The position numbers were made by a program, and so were the translations under genes. The notes beneath the pieces were generated by a model. The model saw only the letters and a program-made list of their open reading frames with translations. It made no database searches and was not told the DNA's origin. Shown here piece after piece: positions 29,200 through 38,751 of a stretch of DNA of 64,000 bases. Every line of letters begins with the position of its first letter. The first letter of the stretch is position 1. The stretch is taken from the NCBI GenBank assembly GCA_025210795.1, contig JAOAQZ010000031.1:38124-102123 (forward strand). The letters run 5' to 3'. The stretch is from Cohaesibacter sp. (lineage in GTDB: Bacteria; Pseudomonadota; Alphaproteobacteria; Rhizobiales; Cohaesibacteraceae).

Positions 29200-30075
29200 T
29201 TAGTCTTCCCAAAATTCTCCAAGCATTCGATTGCGCGCTTCCACATCCTCAATTCGTCTGCGGGCTTTGGGGCCCGCTCTGGACACCAGCATTCCGACTA
29301 AAGTCTCAATTAGCATAAGAGTGGTCACATAAGAAGAGAAGAATTGCGGACTATCCGTGGGGACAATGAAATGAGCAGAGGCATATTTCAAGGCTGGGCA
29401 ATGATAACTATCAGTAATAACAACGACATAAGAGCCAGCTTCCGAAGCCAGCCTCGCGGCCATGATAGACCGGCGAGCAAATGGTGGCTTGGTTAAAATG
29501 ATAAAGGCATCCTCTTTTCCACTATCTACGATAGATGTGGACAAAGATGCGCCCATTCGCCCCGCCACTTTCCAGTTGGATGCAAAGAAATTTGCCAAAT
29601 AGGCAAAATACTCAACAATACCGGTTGATCCATAAGCCCCAAACAATACAACCCGCCGGGCAGAAGCCAGAAAATCAGCCACATCTTCAAGCCGGTCAGG
29701 ATCAAGACTATCCACCGCACTATTGAGATTGTCGATACAGGCAGCGGTCTGACGCCGTAAAAAGGGGATGGCCTTCTCCGCACCGTCCACCATTTGCAGG
29801 CGATCGGCTTTTTCTGAGAAAGGCACATGCCGTTGCCCGAAAGCATGGCGGCACAATTCTCGCAATTCTTCGTAGGATGAGAAACCCAAAGACCGCGACA
29901 GGCGCGTAAAAGTCGCCGGAGCCAAATTGCTTGCAGCCGAAATCGAACGAAGGCTGCGCGTTGCGACATCCACCGGATTTTCGATGACATAATCAGCTGC
30001 CTGACGCAATTTATCACTCAACTGACTGTAGCTGGCCGCAATCCTCTCCTGTAGCGAAGCGTCTTTCAGAGCCAA
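29200..30075 (-). CDS. MurR/RpiR family transcriptional regulator (HTH plus SIS)
   Basis: A 291-residue regulator with an N-terminal RpiR-type HTH (LSDKLRQAADYVIENP, then ATFTRLSRSLGFSSYEELRE) and a C-terminal SIS domain (about 125-260) that in this family senses phosphosugars or other small ligands. The start is TTG 30075: an in-frame stop lies shortly upstream and no ATG precedes the HTH, while ggggagg lies just before it. It is 53 bp upstream of the TAXI gene on the same strand and divergent from the aminotransferase gene, so it probably controls both units. Confidence 0.87.
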   Translation of the reverse strand: MALKDASLQERIAASYSQLSDKLRQAADYVIENPVDVATRSLRSISAASNLAPATFTRLSRSLGFSSYEELRELCRHAFGQRHVPFSEKADRLQMVDGAEKAIPFLRRQTAACIDNLNSAVDSLDPDRLEDVADFLASARRVVLFGAYGSTGIVEYFAYLANFFASNWKVAGRMGASLSTSIVDSGKEDAFIILTKPPFARRSIMAARLASEAGSYVVVITDSYHCPALKYASAHFIVPTDSPQFFSSYVTTLMLIETLVGMLVSRAGPKARRRIEDVEARNRMLGEFWED

Positions 30076-30121
30076 TTCCTCCCCAATTCCTCAAACGAGC
30101 CAGCTTCACGATTTTTTTGTG

Positions 30122-30199
30122 TGTTTCTTGCCCATCTGCGTAGTTTTCCTAAAGTTTCAGTTGTTTTATCCCTTGTCAACAGTTGAAACAAATGTTTCT
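30122..30199. promoter_or_regulatory. phased GTTTC/GAAAC half-sites, probable RpiR operator region
   Basis: In the 239-bp divergent region GTTTC occurs at 30123-30127 and 30154-30158, GAAAC at 30185-30189 and GTTTC at 30194-30198. The first three start exactly 31 bp apart, close to three helical turns. The last two form a palindrome, gaaaca-aa-tgtttc (30185-30198), and gtttca (30154-30159) with tgaaac (30184-30189) is a wider inverted repeat. This looks like a cooperative operator for the adjacent regulator; inferred only. Confidence 0.5.
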
Positions 30200-30314
30200 C
30201 ATACTTATTACCAATCCAAGGCTGGCAGAATTCTGCTTTGGACGAAAAGAACAAACCAGCGGTAGCAAACCACCAGATCAGCGCTTACGCCAAACAGATC
30301 CAGGTATAATCACG

Positions 30315-31634
30315 ATGTCTCATCTTTTTCCCCGACATACCAAAGCCAACAATCCAATTGTTGAACGCGGAGAGGGTGTCTATCTTTATGACACCAACGG
30401 CAAACGCTATTTTGATGGCTCAGGCGGGGCAGCAGTTTCCTGCCTTGGGCATAGTGATCCGGATGTCACCAAAGCAATCACAGATCAGTTGGAAGCCGTC
30501 GCTTTTGCCCATACAGGTTTCTTTACCTCAAAGCCGGCAGAAGATCTGGCCGACAAGCTGATCGAACATGCGCCCGAAGGTATTGAACGGGTCTATCTGG
30601 TCTCTGGCGGCTCAGAAGCCGTGGAAGCCGCTCTGAAACTGGCCCGCCAATATTTCATAGAAATTGGTGAGCCAAGCCGGCACAAAGTCATTGCCCGCCG
30701 CCAGTCCTATCACGGCAATACCTTGGGCGCTCTGGCCACCGGCGGCAATTTGTGGCGCCGCGAGCCATTCTCACCTCTCATGATCGAAACCAGCCATATC
30801 TCCCCATGCTATGAATATCGCGACCGCAAAGCAGAGGAGAACCCTTTCGAATATGGTCAGCGAGTTGCAAACGAGCTCGAAGAAGAAATCCTGCGCATCG
30901 GCCCTGATGAAATCATGGCTTTCTTTGCCGAACCCGTCGTTGGGGCAACCTCCGGGGCCTTGCCACCCACCGAAGGCTATTTCAGGAGAGTTCGCGAGAT
31001 TTGCGACAAATACGGCATCCTTCTCATGCTTGATGAAGTCATGTGCGGCATGGGGCGCACCGGCACCCTCTTTGCCTGCGAGCAAGATGGCATCGCACCC
31101 GATATGATCACCATCGCCAAAGGACTTGGTGCAGGTTATCAGCCCGTGGGGGCCATGCTTTGCTCTGGCAAAATCTATAAAGCCATTGAAGAAGGCTCAG
31201 GCTTTTTCCAACATGGCCACACCTATATCGGCCATCCCACAGCAGCGGCAGCAGCTCTTGCCGTTTTAACAAAACTGACCGACGGAGGTCTTACCGAGCG
31301 CTGCCGCATCATGGGAGAAAAATTACAAAATGCGCTGAAAAAAGAATTCGGCCAGCATCCTCATATCGGCGACATTCGAGGTCGCGGGCTTTTTATCGGC
31401 CTTGAATTTGTTGAAGACAAAAACACCAAAAAGCCGTTTGATCCAAAGAAAAACCTCAATAAGGCCCTCAAAAAAGCAACCTTCAATGCAGGCCTGGTCT
31501 GTTACCCCATGGGCGGCACCATTGACGGGGTAAATGGAGATCACATCCTTCTCGCTCCCCCCTTCATCATGGAGGATAAGCATATTGATGAAATCATCTC
31601 CAAACTGAATACCGCATTCGACGAGGTTCTCTAA
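30315..31634 (+). CDS. class III PLP-dependent aminotransferase
   Basis: A 439-residue class III (omega-amino acid/acetylornithine-type) aminotransferase. Landmarks are FPRHTK, DGSGGAAVSCLGH, SGGSEAVEAALKLARQY, LMLDEVMCGMGRTG (PLP Asp) and TIAKGLGAGYQ with PLP-Lys269. It removes or adds an amino group on a substrate not identifiable from sequence. The next gene overlaps its stop by 1 bp and encodes a BKACE enzyme, so a keto acid made here may be cleaved there. The open frame starts at 30183, but ATG 30315 begins at the normal family N-terminus; the RBS is weak. Confidence 0.87.
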   Translation: MSHLFPRHTKANNPIVERGEGVYLYDTNGKRYFDGSGGAAVSCLGHSDPDVTKAITDQLEAVAFAHTGFFTSKPAEDLADKLIEHAPEGIERVYLVSGGSEAVEAALKLARQYFIEIGEPSRHKVIARRQSYHGNTLGALATGGNLWRREPFSPLMIETSHISPCYEYRDRKAEENPFEYGQRVANELEEEILRIGPDEIMAFFAEPVVGATSGALPPTEGYFRRVREICDKYGILLMLDEVMCGMGRTGTLFACEQDGIAPDMITIAKGLGAGYQPVGAMLCSGKIYKAIEEGSGFFQHGHTYIGHPTAAAAALAVLTKLTDGGLTERCRIMGEKLQNALKKEFGQHPHIGDIRGRGLFIGLEFVEDKNTKKPFDPKKNLNKALKKATFNAGLVCYPMGGTIDGVNGDHILLAPPFIMEDKHIDEIISKLNTAFDEVL

Positions 31635-32398
31635 TGGCATTGCCCAAAATTCTGGTCGCCCCCAACGGAGCAAGACGCACAAAGTCTGACCATCCTGCCC
31701 TGCCCGTCACCATTGCTGAAACGGTAGAGACAGCAAAAGCCTGTTTTGCTGCGGGCGCTGATGGCATCCACGCCCATTTGCGCGATAAGGATCAAAAACA
31801 CCTGCTTGATGCAGGCCTTTATCGCGAATTGCAGCAAGAGCTGGCCAAAGCTGTGCCGGATATGTGGGTGCAAATTACCACAGAAGCAGTGGGAATTTAT
31901 ACGCCAGCCGAACAAAGAGACATTGTGCGCAATGCCGCACCAAAAGCCGTCTCCATTTCCATTCGCGAAATGCTCAGTGACGGACAAAGCGACGAAATTT
32001 CCGGCTTCTATTTTGAGCAAGCGGAAAAAGGCGTGGAGATCCAACATATCCTCTATAACAAGGAAGAGGCCTTGCTGGTGGCCGATTTGATCAAAAAAGG
32101 ATTCCTGCCACAAGACAATCTGCAGTTGCTCTTTGTTCTGGGTCGCTACAGTGTCGGGCAGATCTCAAGCCCAGGTGATCTTAATCCATTCCTTGAAAGC
32201 CTTAACGCTTTCGATCCCCTACCCGATTGGGGCGTCTGCGCGTTTGGGCCAGAGGAAACCGACTGCCTTCTTACAGCTATTGCCAAGGGTGGCAAAGCTC
32301 GCATCGGGTTTGAAAACAATTTGCACAACAGCGATGGCAGCCTTGCCACCGACAATGCCCAGCGCGTCCGGGAATTGGTCTCACGCCTCCCGGACTGA
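31634..32398 (+). CDS. BKACE family beta-keto acid cleavage enzyme (DUF849)
   Basis: A 254-residue member of the family typified by 3-keto-5-aminohexanoate cleavage enzyme (Kce), which condenses a beta-keto acid with acetyl-CoA to give acetoacetate and a CoA ester. The zinc ligands are in place: His46 and His48 (GIHAHLRD) and Glu227 (GFENNLH), matching Kce His46, His48 and Glu230. Arg223 matches Kce Arg226. The residue after the zinc Glu is Asn228 where Kce has Asp. It is somewhat shorter than most BKACE proteins. Coupled to the aminotransferase gene by a 1-bp stop/start overlap. Substrate unknown. Confidence 0.88.
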   Translation: MALPKILVAPNGARRTKSDHPALPVTIAETVETAKACFAAGADGIHAHLRDKDQKHLLDAGLYRELQQELAKAVPDMWVQITTEAVGIYTPAEQRDIVRNAAPKAVSISIREMLSDGQSDEISGFYFEQAEKGVEIQHILYNKEEALLVADLIKKGFLPQDNLQLLFVLGRYSVGQISSPGDLNPFLESLNAFDPLPDWGVCAFGPEETDCLLTAIAKGGKARIGFENNLHNSDGSLATDNAQRVRELVSRLPD

Positions 32399-32437
32399 CG
32401 ACAAAAGGCCAGCCCACCAGCGACAGGACCATCATGC

Positions 32438-32471
32438 AAAAAGGCTATCTGATCCCTCAGATAGCCTTTTT
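32438..32471. terminator. strong bidirectional terminator
   Basis: A perfect 15-bp stem, aaaaaggctatctga (32438-32452) with tcagatagccttttt (32457-32471), 4-nt loop, A/T runs on both sides. It ends the BKACE operon on the plus strand and the chemoreceptor gene on the minus strand. Confidence 0.95.
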
Positions 32472-32499
32472 GTTTCCTTATTTGCTAGCTGCCCACAAA

Positions 32500-34812
32500 T
32501 CAGGCTGCTTCATCAAACGTCAGATCATGTTTTTGGCATATACGGGCACCACACCGATCCTCATCGGCCCACATGACCTCCAGATCATAACGCATATCTT
32601 TCTTTGAAATAGAGATCCGATCACCCTTCTGGGCCGGTTGCAAGCCTGACAAAGCCACGCCACCTTCACTTTCGTTAATCAGCCAGGCGGTGTAACTCTG
32701 ACCATTCTGCTGAACGCTCACCTCGCCCTCGACAATCCGGCGAGCATCCCTTCGGCGCTGGGTCACTTCTTTTTGTACCTCTTGAAGGAATCCTTCGACC
32801 GAGCCGGTCAGATCAGCAGTAACAGCCATCAATTGCTGGGCTGTCTGGCCGACCTTATCCGACTGATCACGAGTCTCAGCAATCACGCCAGACACCTGAT
32901 TGACATTATCCGTTGCATGTTGGCTGCCATCCGCAGCCCGGGCGATACTTTGCGAAATCTCGGCTGTTGCCGCTGTCTGCTCTTCAACTGCTGCTGCAAT
33001 AGCATTGGTCACCTCGCAAACAGCCTCAATATTGGTCGAAATCTCCTGAATGGAGCCCACAGCCTGACCGGTTGAGATCTGAATATCGCCGATCTGGGTG
33101 GCAATTTCATCCGTTGCCTTGGCTGTCTGGGTCGAGAGTTCCTTCACTTCCGCCGCAACCACTGCAAAGCCCTTACCCGCCTCCCCGGCGCGCGCAGCTT
33201 CAATGGTTGCATTAAGTGCCAGCAAATTGGTCTGCTCTGCAATGGCGCGGATCATCTCGATCACTTCGCCAATTTTATTTGCCCCTTCAGACAATTTGGC
33301 AACGCTTTCATTGGTGGTTTCAGCCACTGAGGTCGCAGTTTGAGAAACCTCTAACGCACGATTGATCTGGCTACCGATCTCCTGAATAGAAGATGCCATT
33401 TGCGCAGCTGCCGCTGCCACCGTCTGAACATTGGTTGAGGCCACATCCGACGCACCACGCGCTTCATCGGCAGAATGGGACGCAGTATCAGCAAGCTCAA
33501 TCAAACCGGTTGAGGTATTTTTCATGGCATCGGTTTCATCATTCAGCACCTGATTGATACCATCAACCGTCCCTCTAAACTCTCCAATCAATTGCTCAAG
33601 CTGGTTCTGACGCAAAAGCTCCAGATCACGTTTATCGCTTGCTGTCTGTTGCAGACTCTGTCGTTCAATCGATGCATCCTTAAAGACAACAATGGCCTTG
33701 GCTATCGCTCCCACATCGTCATCACGATCAGTATGTGGAATCTCATCGTCAAGCTGTCCTCCAACAATCCTCGAAATGCTATCACGCATGGCTTTCAGCA
33801 AACGCGTGATATCGCGGATCTGGAACAGAACAATCCCGATTGTCACAATAATGGCCACAACAGCTGCAGCAATCAAAACCACAATATGGTCCCAAAGGCT
33901 GGCAATATCCTCTTCCATCGCTTTCTCGGCACGATGAATAAAATCATTTGCAACCCCGCGTATCAGATCCTGTCTCTGTCGACTGGCCTCAAACCACTCC
34001 AGTGGCTTTATCTCTGCCTTTGCAGTGCTAAAAGGCAGATTTTGCAGAACCTGACGCGCCTTCTTAACCCCATTTACCGAATTTCCAATCACGGCTTTAT
34101 CAAACAGAGCAATTTGGGATTTAAGAGCAACCGCGCGAAATTCCTTAAGGTAAGCATATTCAGAGCCATAAGCCTTCATATACGCAATATAGGTCTTGGG
34201 ATTAACGACGCCTTTCTGGTTCTCTTTTAGCAAGGCATGCCCTAAAGACTTCTCTAAATTGCCGGCCTCCAAAGCTTCGGTCAGCGAAAGGAAAGGCACC
34301 ACTTCAGCACTAATGGCAGGGGATGGACTGGCTTCTATCGACAAGGCCACCAAATGAACCAATTCTTTAATCTCTGCAGAAAATTTTGCTGCAATCTGCA
34401 CATCATCCAACTGCCGTCCATCAAGCTTGGCTCGCAAAGTTGGAACCTCATACACCGCTTGGGCTACATGCTGGATCTCTTTGGACAAGATCTCATTCTC
34501 AAGATCAAGCTGCCCCAGACGCGCATCAAATTGCGCAATAGCTGCATCGGTATCCGGGCGCACCGACTGCAATTGCATCTGCGCAGTGGGATCATAACCG
34601 GATTTTACATATTTGATTGACTTGGCTCGTTCTGCCTGAATGGCCTTAATCACATTTGCCCCATCTTCCGCCAGATAAATCAGCGGCTTCATGGAAGCAT
34701 GATGGCCAAGCTCCTGATATTTCTCCAAGACAGCAATCGCCGCAAAGATCAAAAAGCCAAGGATCGGCACAATGACCAAAGAAGAAATCTGAAATCGAAT
34801 AGATTTTTGCAT
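32500..34812 (-). CDS. chemoreceptor: NIT sensor, HAMP, MA signalling domain, C-terminal PilZ
   Basis: A 770-residue methyl-accepting chemotaxis protein. Membrane helix at about 10-30; periplasmic NIT-like (nitrate/nitrite-sensing) region to about 300, with [18 protein letters not shown]; second membrane helix about 303-327; HAMP; MA domain with the hairpin tip [18 protein letters not shown] (about 525). The last 80 residues form a PilZ domain with RRDARR and NESEGG, the two c-di-GMP-binding motifs. So receptor output may respond to c-di-GMP as well as a periplasmic ligand. ATG 34812 is preceded by gaggg; a start two codons upstream is possible. It lies downstream of the secreted oxidase gene on the same strand. 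Confidence 0.9.
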   Translation of the reverse strand: MQKSIRFQISSLVIVPILGFLIFAAIAVLEKYQELGHHASMKPLIYLAEDGANVIKAIQAERAKSIKYVKSGYDPTAQMQLQSVRPDTDAAIAQFDARLGQLDLENEILSKEIQHVAQAVYEVPTLRAKLDGRQLDDVQIAAKFSAEIKELVHLVALSIEASPSPAISAEVVPFLSLTEALEAGNLEKSLGHALLKENQKGVVNPKTYIAYMKAYGSEYAYLKEFRAVALKSQIALFDKAVIGNSVNGVKKARQVLQNLPFSTAKAEIKPLEWFEASRQRQDLIRGVANDFIHRAEKAMEEDIASLWDHIVVLIAAAVVAIIVTIGIVLFQIRDITRLLKAMRDSISRIVGGQLDDEIPHTDRDDDVGAIAKAIVVFKDASIERQSLQQTASDKRDLELLRQNQLEQLIGEFRGTVDGINQVLNDETDAMKNTSTGLIELADTASHSADEARGASDVASTNVQTVAAAAAQMASSIQEIGSQINRALEVSQTATSVAETTNESVAKLSEGANKIGEVIEMIRAIAEQTNLLALNATIEAARAGEAGKGFAVVAAEVKELSTQTAKATDEIATQIGDIQISTGQAVGSIQEISTNIEAVCEVTNAIAAAVEEQTAATAEISQSIARAADGSQHATDNVNQVSGVIAETRDQSDKVGQTAQQLMAVTADLTGSVEGFLQEVQKEVTQRRRDARRIVEGEVSVQQNGQSYTAWLINESEGGVALSGLQPAQKGDRISISKKDMRYDLEVMWADEDRCGARICQKHDLTFDEAA

Positions 34813-34943
34813 AACCACACCCTCTCAATAAGGAAAGAGTGAGCGAGATTGGTTTACGCATTATTACTAAAGTTAAATGATAGGCTAGTAACTTAAAAGA
34901 AATCAGACAGAATTCTTGAAACAATCCTGCCTGATTGTAACAA

Positions 34944-34980
34944 CAAAGCGCTTAGCTTTGAAAATAAGCAGGGCGCCCTG
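34944..34980 (-). terminator. hairpins after the galactose-oxidase-like gene
   Basis: Just past the stop on the minus strand lie a perfect 12-bp palindrome (34969-34980, cagggc-gccctg) and then a 6-bp stem, caaagc (34944-34949) with gctttg (34955-34960), followed on the minus strand by ttgttgtt. A plausible but imperfect terminator. Confidence 0.4.
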
Positions 34981-34989
34981 ACATACTAT

Positions 34990-36075
34990 TTAAGCCAACT
35001 CATCCTGAATGGTCACAGTCCCATTGTTAAAGGCAACCTCTTCAAAACCATAAAGAAAATCATGTCTTCCAGTTGCATCATTATAAACGACAACCCCATT
35101 TCCATCATCAGTATGGGCAAAGCCAAAATCCTCTGCTACACCGTCAATCACAAAGACATCTGTGCCTTCCGTGCCAGAAATATATTCCACCTGTGAAGAA
35201 TCATCCGCGACAATTAATTGGCCCAACTTATCGGCAGTCAGGTCCACTTCCTTGTCAGAGAAACGTAAAATTTCAAAATCATAGATGATGTCAAAATATT
35301 CATCTAACCAGATAAGAACACCAGCCCCATCATCGGACCGCGCCCAGTTATAATCCTTGGACGAAGCCTCGATCACATAGACATCCTTGCCGTCCGTCCC
35401 GGAAATATATTCTGTCTCACCGGCCACATTGATGACCTTCATAGCCTCTGATCCCTCACCGGTCAGCTTGACCGTGCGATCAGTAAATTTGAGCGCTTCA
35501 AAGTCATAGAGAATGTCAAAACCGCTCTCATTCCAGACAAGCACTCCATTGCCATCATTGGATGGCGCCCACTGATAATCACTTGATGGCCCGTCAATGA
35601 TAAAGCTGTCATTTCCTTGCGTCCCTGACAGATATTGCTCGGCATTCGGATCATCCTTGATATTCAGCTCGCCAACCTGAGCAGCGGTCAGATCAATCAC
35701 GCGATCGGTAAATTCAAGGCTCTCGATATCATACAGCATGTCAAATCCGGTCTCGTTCCAGACCATAACAGCTGCACCACCTTCTACCTTCACCCAGCTA
35801 TAACCGGCAGAGGCGCCATTGATGATGAATTTGTCCTGCCCCGCCGTGCCGTTAATATATTCGCTTTGTTCTGGATCATTCACCGCAAAGATCTGGCCTA
35901 CATTATCTGCAGTCAGATCAATCTCTTTGTCAGTAAAGCGGATGGCTTCAAAATTCTCCAAGATATCGTAATTGCTGGCATTCCAGACCAGAATGCCCTT
36001 GCCATCATCCGTTGGAGCCCAATTATAGTCCTTGGAAAGCCCATCAATCACAAAGATATCGGTCTTGTTCGGCCC
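34990..36075 (-). repeat. C-terminal array of five ~75-residue repeats in the oxidase
   Basis: Units begin near residues 797, 868, 943, 1018 and 1092. Each has the pattern Y-x-x-G-T-x-G-x-D-x-F-V-I-x-G, then DY-x-W, DGxGVLVWN, a FEALxFTD-like block and LTAD. The closing unit ends IQDELA. The same units close the 1182-residue protein at 39812-43360. They resemble degenerate RTX-flanking beta units but lack GGxGxD nonapeptides. Confidence 0.85.
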
Positions 36076-38463
36076 GTCCAGCGCTTCATTGGCTCCCGCA
36101 TTGTCATAGTAAAGGACCTCGGCCGGAGGATCGATCTCACCAGTTGGCTTGAGTACAATTGCATCAACAAAAGCGCCGTAATCATCAAGATCACCACTTA
36201 CCGCGCGGAAGGCCAAAACATCTTTGCCGCCGGTGCCAACCACATCAAACTCGAACCGCTCAAACTGCGTCTTGGTCGGGGTGATGGTGGCAATCACTGT
36301 ACCATTCCACAGCACCTCCATCTTGGACGATGCAAGCTGACCTGCGCGGCCCGCAACATCCAGCGACAAGGAATAATGATGGCGGGCCTGTGTGGTGACC
36401 GCTTGCGAGATAGTCCCGCGCGCATGGCTGACTTCCATAAAGACATCACCAGATGTTGCCTTCATAGAACCATTGGCCTGCGAGAAAAGCTCAAAATTAT
36501 TGTCAGCCTGCCAGCCGGACAGGCTGTCGACCACTTTCGCGGCCTTAATCTCGGCCATCTCGACACTGCCATTGACCAAAAGATTGTCTTCAGCCCCGTC
36601 GAAAGTCATCTGCTTGCGAGCAAAACCCGGGCCGGACCATTCCAGATCAAGAGTGCCGGGTCCGCCACCTTCAAAATAACGCACCTCAATATCATGTGTG
36701 CCATAAGCCAGATTGACCGTAGCGCTTTTGGTAACCGGTCCATGCATACCGTCATTCTCAATAACCAGCTTACCATTGATATAAAGGCGGGCTCCGTCAT
36801 CGCTATTGAGATAGAAGACATAATCCCCAGAGCGCGAGACATCGAACTCGCCAAAGGACCGAATGGCAAAATCGCTGGCCTGACCGCCGGTATAAAACCC
36901 GCTATTGTCACTATTCCAACTCAGCTCGTCATCCCGCTGGACATGAACCGCGCGGGATGTTTCAAAATCAATCTGATCAAGACTGGTTACATCTGCCTTG
37001 ATGGTAATAAATTCGGTGTGCAAATCCCCGATACCGTCAAAGAGCGGCAGGCTTGGCTCCACCGAAACCATCGGCGCAAGCGAAGGAACACCGGCCTTAT
37101 CCCAGGCAAACAGCATCCAGCTCCCAGCTGTGACTTCATTGGCATTGCCCGGCATGGTCACAACAATCTGGTTATCGGCCCCGACGGTAAAATCAAGCTC
37201 CGTCATTCTTGCTTCCATATTAAAGCTATGGGTTGCTGCACCGCTTTTAACGAAAGTCAGCTTGGCAATATCTGCCGCATTACCAGCCGTAATGGTGAAG
37301 GTCTCACCCGGCTTGACGCTTTGAGGTACGCCAGAAATGGTGGGACGGGTCGCCTCGCTACCATCAGCATTAAAGAGATAAGGCGGCTTATAAATCTGAC
37401 TGTCGAGATAATTATTCTCGGCCGATCCGGCTGATCCGCCACCAAGCGAGAGAACAGACCCGTCGGCCAGCAGGACAGAAGCTGAATGGTAAAGCCGAGG
37501 CTGATCTTCATCAGCGCCATAGGTGATAGTATTTGTATCAGGATCCCAAATCGCAGCGGTTTTATCCGCCCCCGCTTCCTTATTGCCAATGGACGTGCCG
37601 CCATTGATCAGCACCGTTCCATCCGCCAGAACGGTGAGATCAGCCCAGTTGCGCTCCTGACTAAGGCTTGTGCTTTTGGTAAAGACCGGAGTGGGACCAT
37701 TGATATCCATCACCCAGACATCATTGTTGGAGGCAAGGAACATCACTTTGCCGGTTTCATACATGATAGCAGGCGAATCCCAGGCAAAGCCAAAGGGCAA
37801 ATGCCCGATTTCGGTAAGGGAGCCATCACCGGATGGATCCAGCACCATCACTTCATGCTTTAAATCATTGCCGCGCCCGGTCTGGACATAGACAACCATG
37901 CCATCTTTATTGACAAAGGCCCGCGGATAAAGAGAACCGGCTGCAAGATCAGGATCAGACGCCCCGTCAAGCTTGCGCCAGCCTTCGCCGGGGGTGAAAA
38001 TTTCAGGGATCGCAACACCACGTCCATTCTGATCGGTGCCGCCCAGAATAACCACCTGCCCCGTTGGTAAAGACACCATGGTTGGATACCAGCGGGCGAA
38101 ATTCATATCCCCCAGTTGAGAGGCTTCAAGAGAATTATCACCATCGGTGAATTCATTGACATCATTCACCCCTTTATTGGGGGCACCAAGGGGCCTGCGA
38201 TCACCGCCGCCGATCAAAATCTTGTCTGTTCCCGGCAAGATAATGGCAGCCGAGCAAAAAATATCGGTGGGCGTGGTGTTGGTCAGGGTCTCATGCGTAT
38301 CGGTCACCGGATCGTAGACATCATATATGAACTGCGCCCCCTGCATGCCGCGGCTATCAGTGCCAAAGGTTAGAACCTTGCCTGATTGCGTTACAATCGC
38401 ATGAAGCCCAATCAGCGGCCAATTCTTCAAATCTTCCCAAAGGCCATCCGTATTGTTCGGCAT
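34990..38463 (-). CDS. galactose-oxidase-like radical copper oxidase with PA14 domain and repeat export module (type I secretion cargo)
   Basis: An 1157-residue protein with no signal peptide: the first 20 residues already match the first strand of glyoxal/galactose oxidases. Kelch propeller about 15-365, Early-set domain (DUF1929) about 370-470, PA14 about 495-610, a carbohydrate-binding-like beta domain about 625-772, then five 75-residue repeats (about 786-1157). The catalytic set of galactose oxidase is complete: Cys70 (TDIFCSA) and Tyr126 (ARWYPT) for the Cys-Tyr cofactor, axial Tyr325 and His326 (LYHSAS), His412 (THSFN). It should oxidise an alcohol or aldehyde with O2, yielding H2O2. 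The divergent type I exporter and the shared C-terminus mark it as exported cargo; copper loading would follow export. ATG 38463. Confidence 0.85.
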   Translation of the reverse strand: MPNNTDGLWEDLKNWPLIGLHAIVTQSGKVLTFGTDSRGMQGAQFIYDVYDPVTDTHETLTNTTPTDIFCSAAIILPGTDKILIGGGDRRPLGAPNKGVNDVNEFTDGDNSLEASQLGDMNFARWYPTMVSLPTGQVVILGGTDQNGRGVAIPEIFTPGEGWRKLDGASDPDLAAGSLYPRAFVNKDGMVVYVQTGRGNDLKHEVMVLDPSGDGSLTEIGHLPFGFAWDSPAIMYETGKVMFLASNNDVWVMDINGPTPVFTKSTSLSQERNWADLTVLADGTVLINGGTSIGNKEAGADKTAAIWDPDTNTITYGADEDQPRLYHSASVLLADGSVLSLGGGSAGSAENNYLDSQIYKPPYLFNADGSEATRPTISGVPQSVKPGETFTITAGNAADIAKLTFVKSGAATHSFNMEARMTELDFTVGADNQIVVTMPGNANEVTAGSWMLFAWDKAGVPSLAPMVSVEPSLPLFDGIGDLHTEFITIKADVTSLDQIDFETSRAVHVQRDDELSWNSDNSGFYTGGQASDFAIRSFGEFDVSRSGDYVFYLNSDDGARLYINGKLVIENDGMHGPVTKSATVNLAYGTHDIEVRYFEGGGPGTLDLEWSGPGFARKQMTFDGAEDNLLVNGSVEMAEIKAAKVVDSLSGWQADNNFELFSQANGSMKATSGDVFMEVSHARGTISQAVTTQARHHYSLSLDVAGRAGQLASSKMEVLWNGTVIATITPTKTQFERFEFDVVGTGGKDVLAFRAVSGDLDDYGAFVDAIVLKPTGEIDPPAEVLYYDNAGANEALDGPNKTDIFVIDGLSKDYNWAPTDDGKGILVWNASNYDILENFEAIRFTDKEIDLTADNVGQIFAVNDPEQSEYINGTAGQDKFIINGASAGYSWVKVEGGAAVMVWNETGFDMLYDIESLEFTDRVIDLTAAQVGELNIKDDPNAEQYLSGTQGNDSFIIDGPSSDYQWAPSNDGNGVLVWNESGFDILYDFEALKFTDRTVKLTGEGSEAMKVINVAGETEYISGTDGKDVYVIEASSKDYNWARSDDGAGVLIWLDEYFDIIYDFEILRFSDKEVDLTADKLGQLIVADDSSQVEYISGTEGTDVFVIDGVAEDFGFAHTDDGNGVVVYNDATGRHDFLYGFEEVAFNNGTVTIQDELA

Positions 38464-38751
38464 GCTGCCCCCCTATGTCTATCCAACTCGGTATGGTGTT
38501 CTCACAAGCAATGCCTGTGCCAATCAAAAAACTGGCAGTGACCGCCGCCAAACAAGCTTAATCAATTCTAAAAATGGCCCGATAAAGCCACTTTAGGGCG
38601 CATCAGAGCCTTTTTTGGGGACCTGTAAGAGACTTTGGCGCACTCTTAAGGCGCAGCATAAAGGCGCGGGCCAACTCAAGATGCTGTCTTTCAGTTTCAT
38701 ATTGAGACATTCTGACGCAGATTGACCCACAAAATACCACCATCCTTAAGC

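Noticed and set aside
30305..30310. TATAAT hexamer just before the aminotransferase start
   Set aside because: Only a few bases from the ATG and without a -35 at proper spacing; probably chance.
35635..37434. Open frame of about 599 codons on the plus strand inside the oxidase gene
   Set aside because: Antisense to a gene with clear domains and catalytic residues; its translation has no recognisable domain and no RBS.
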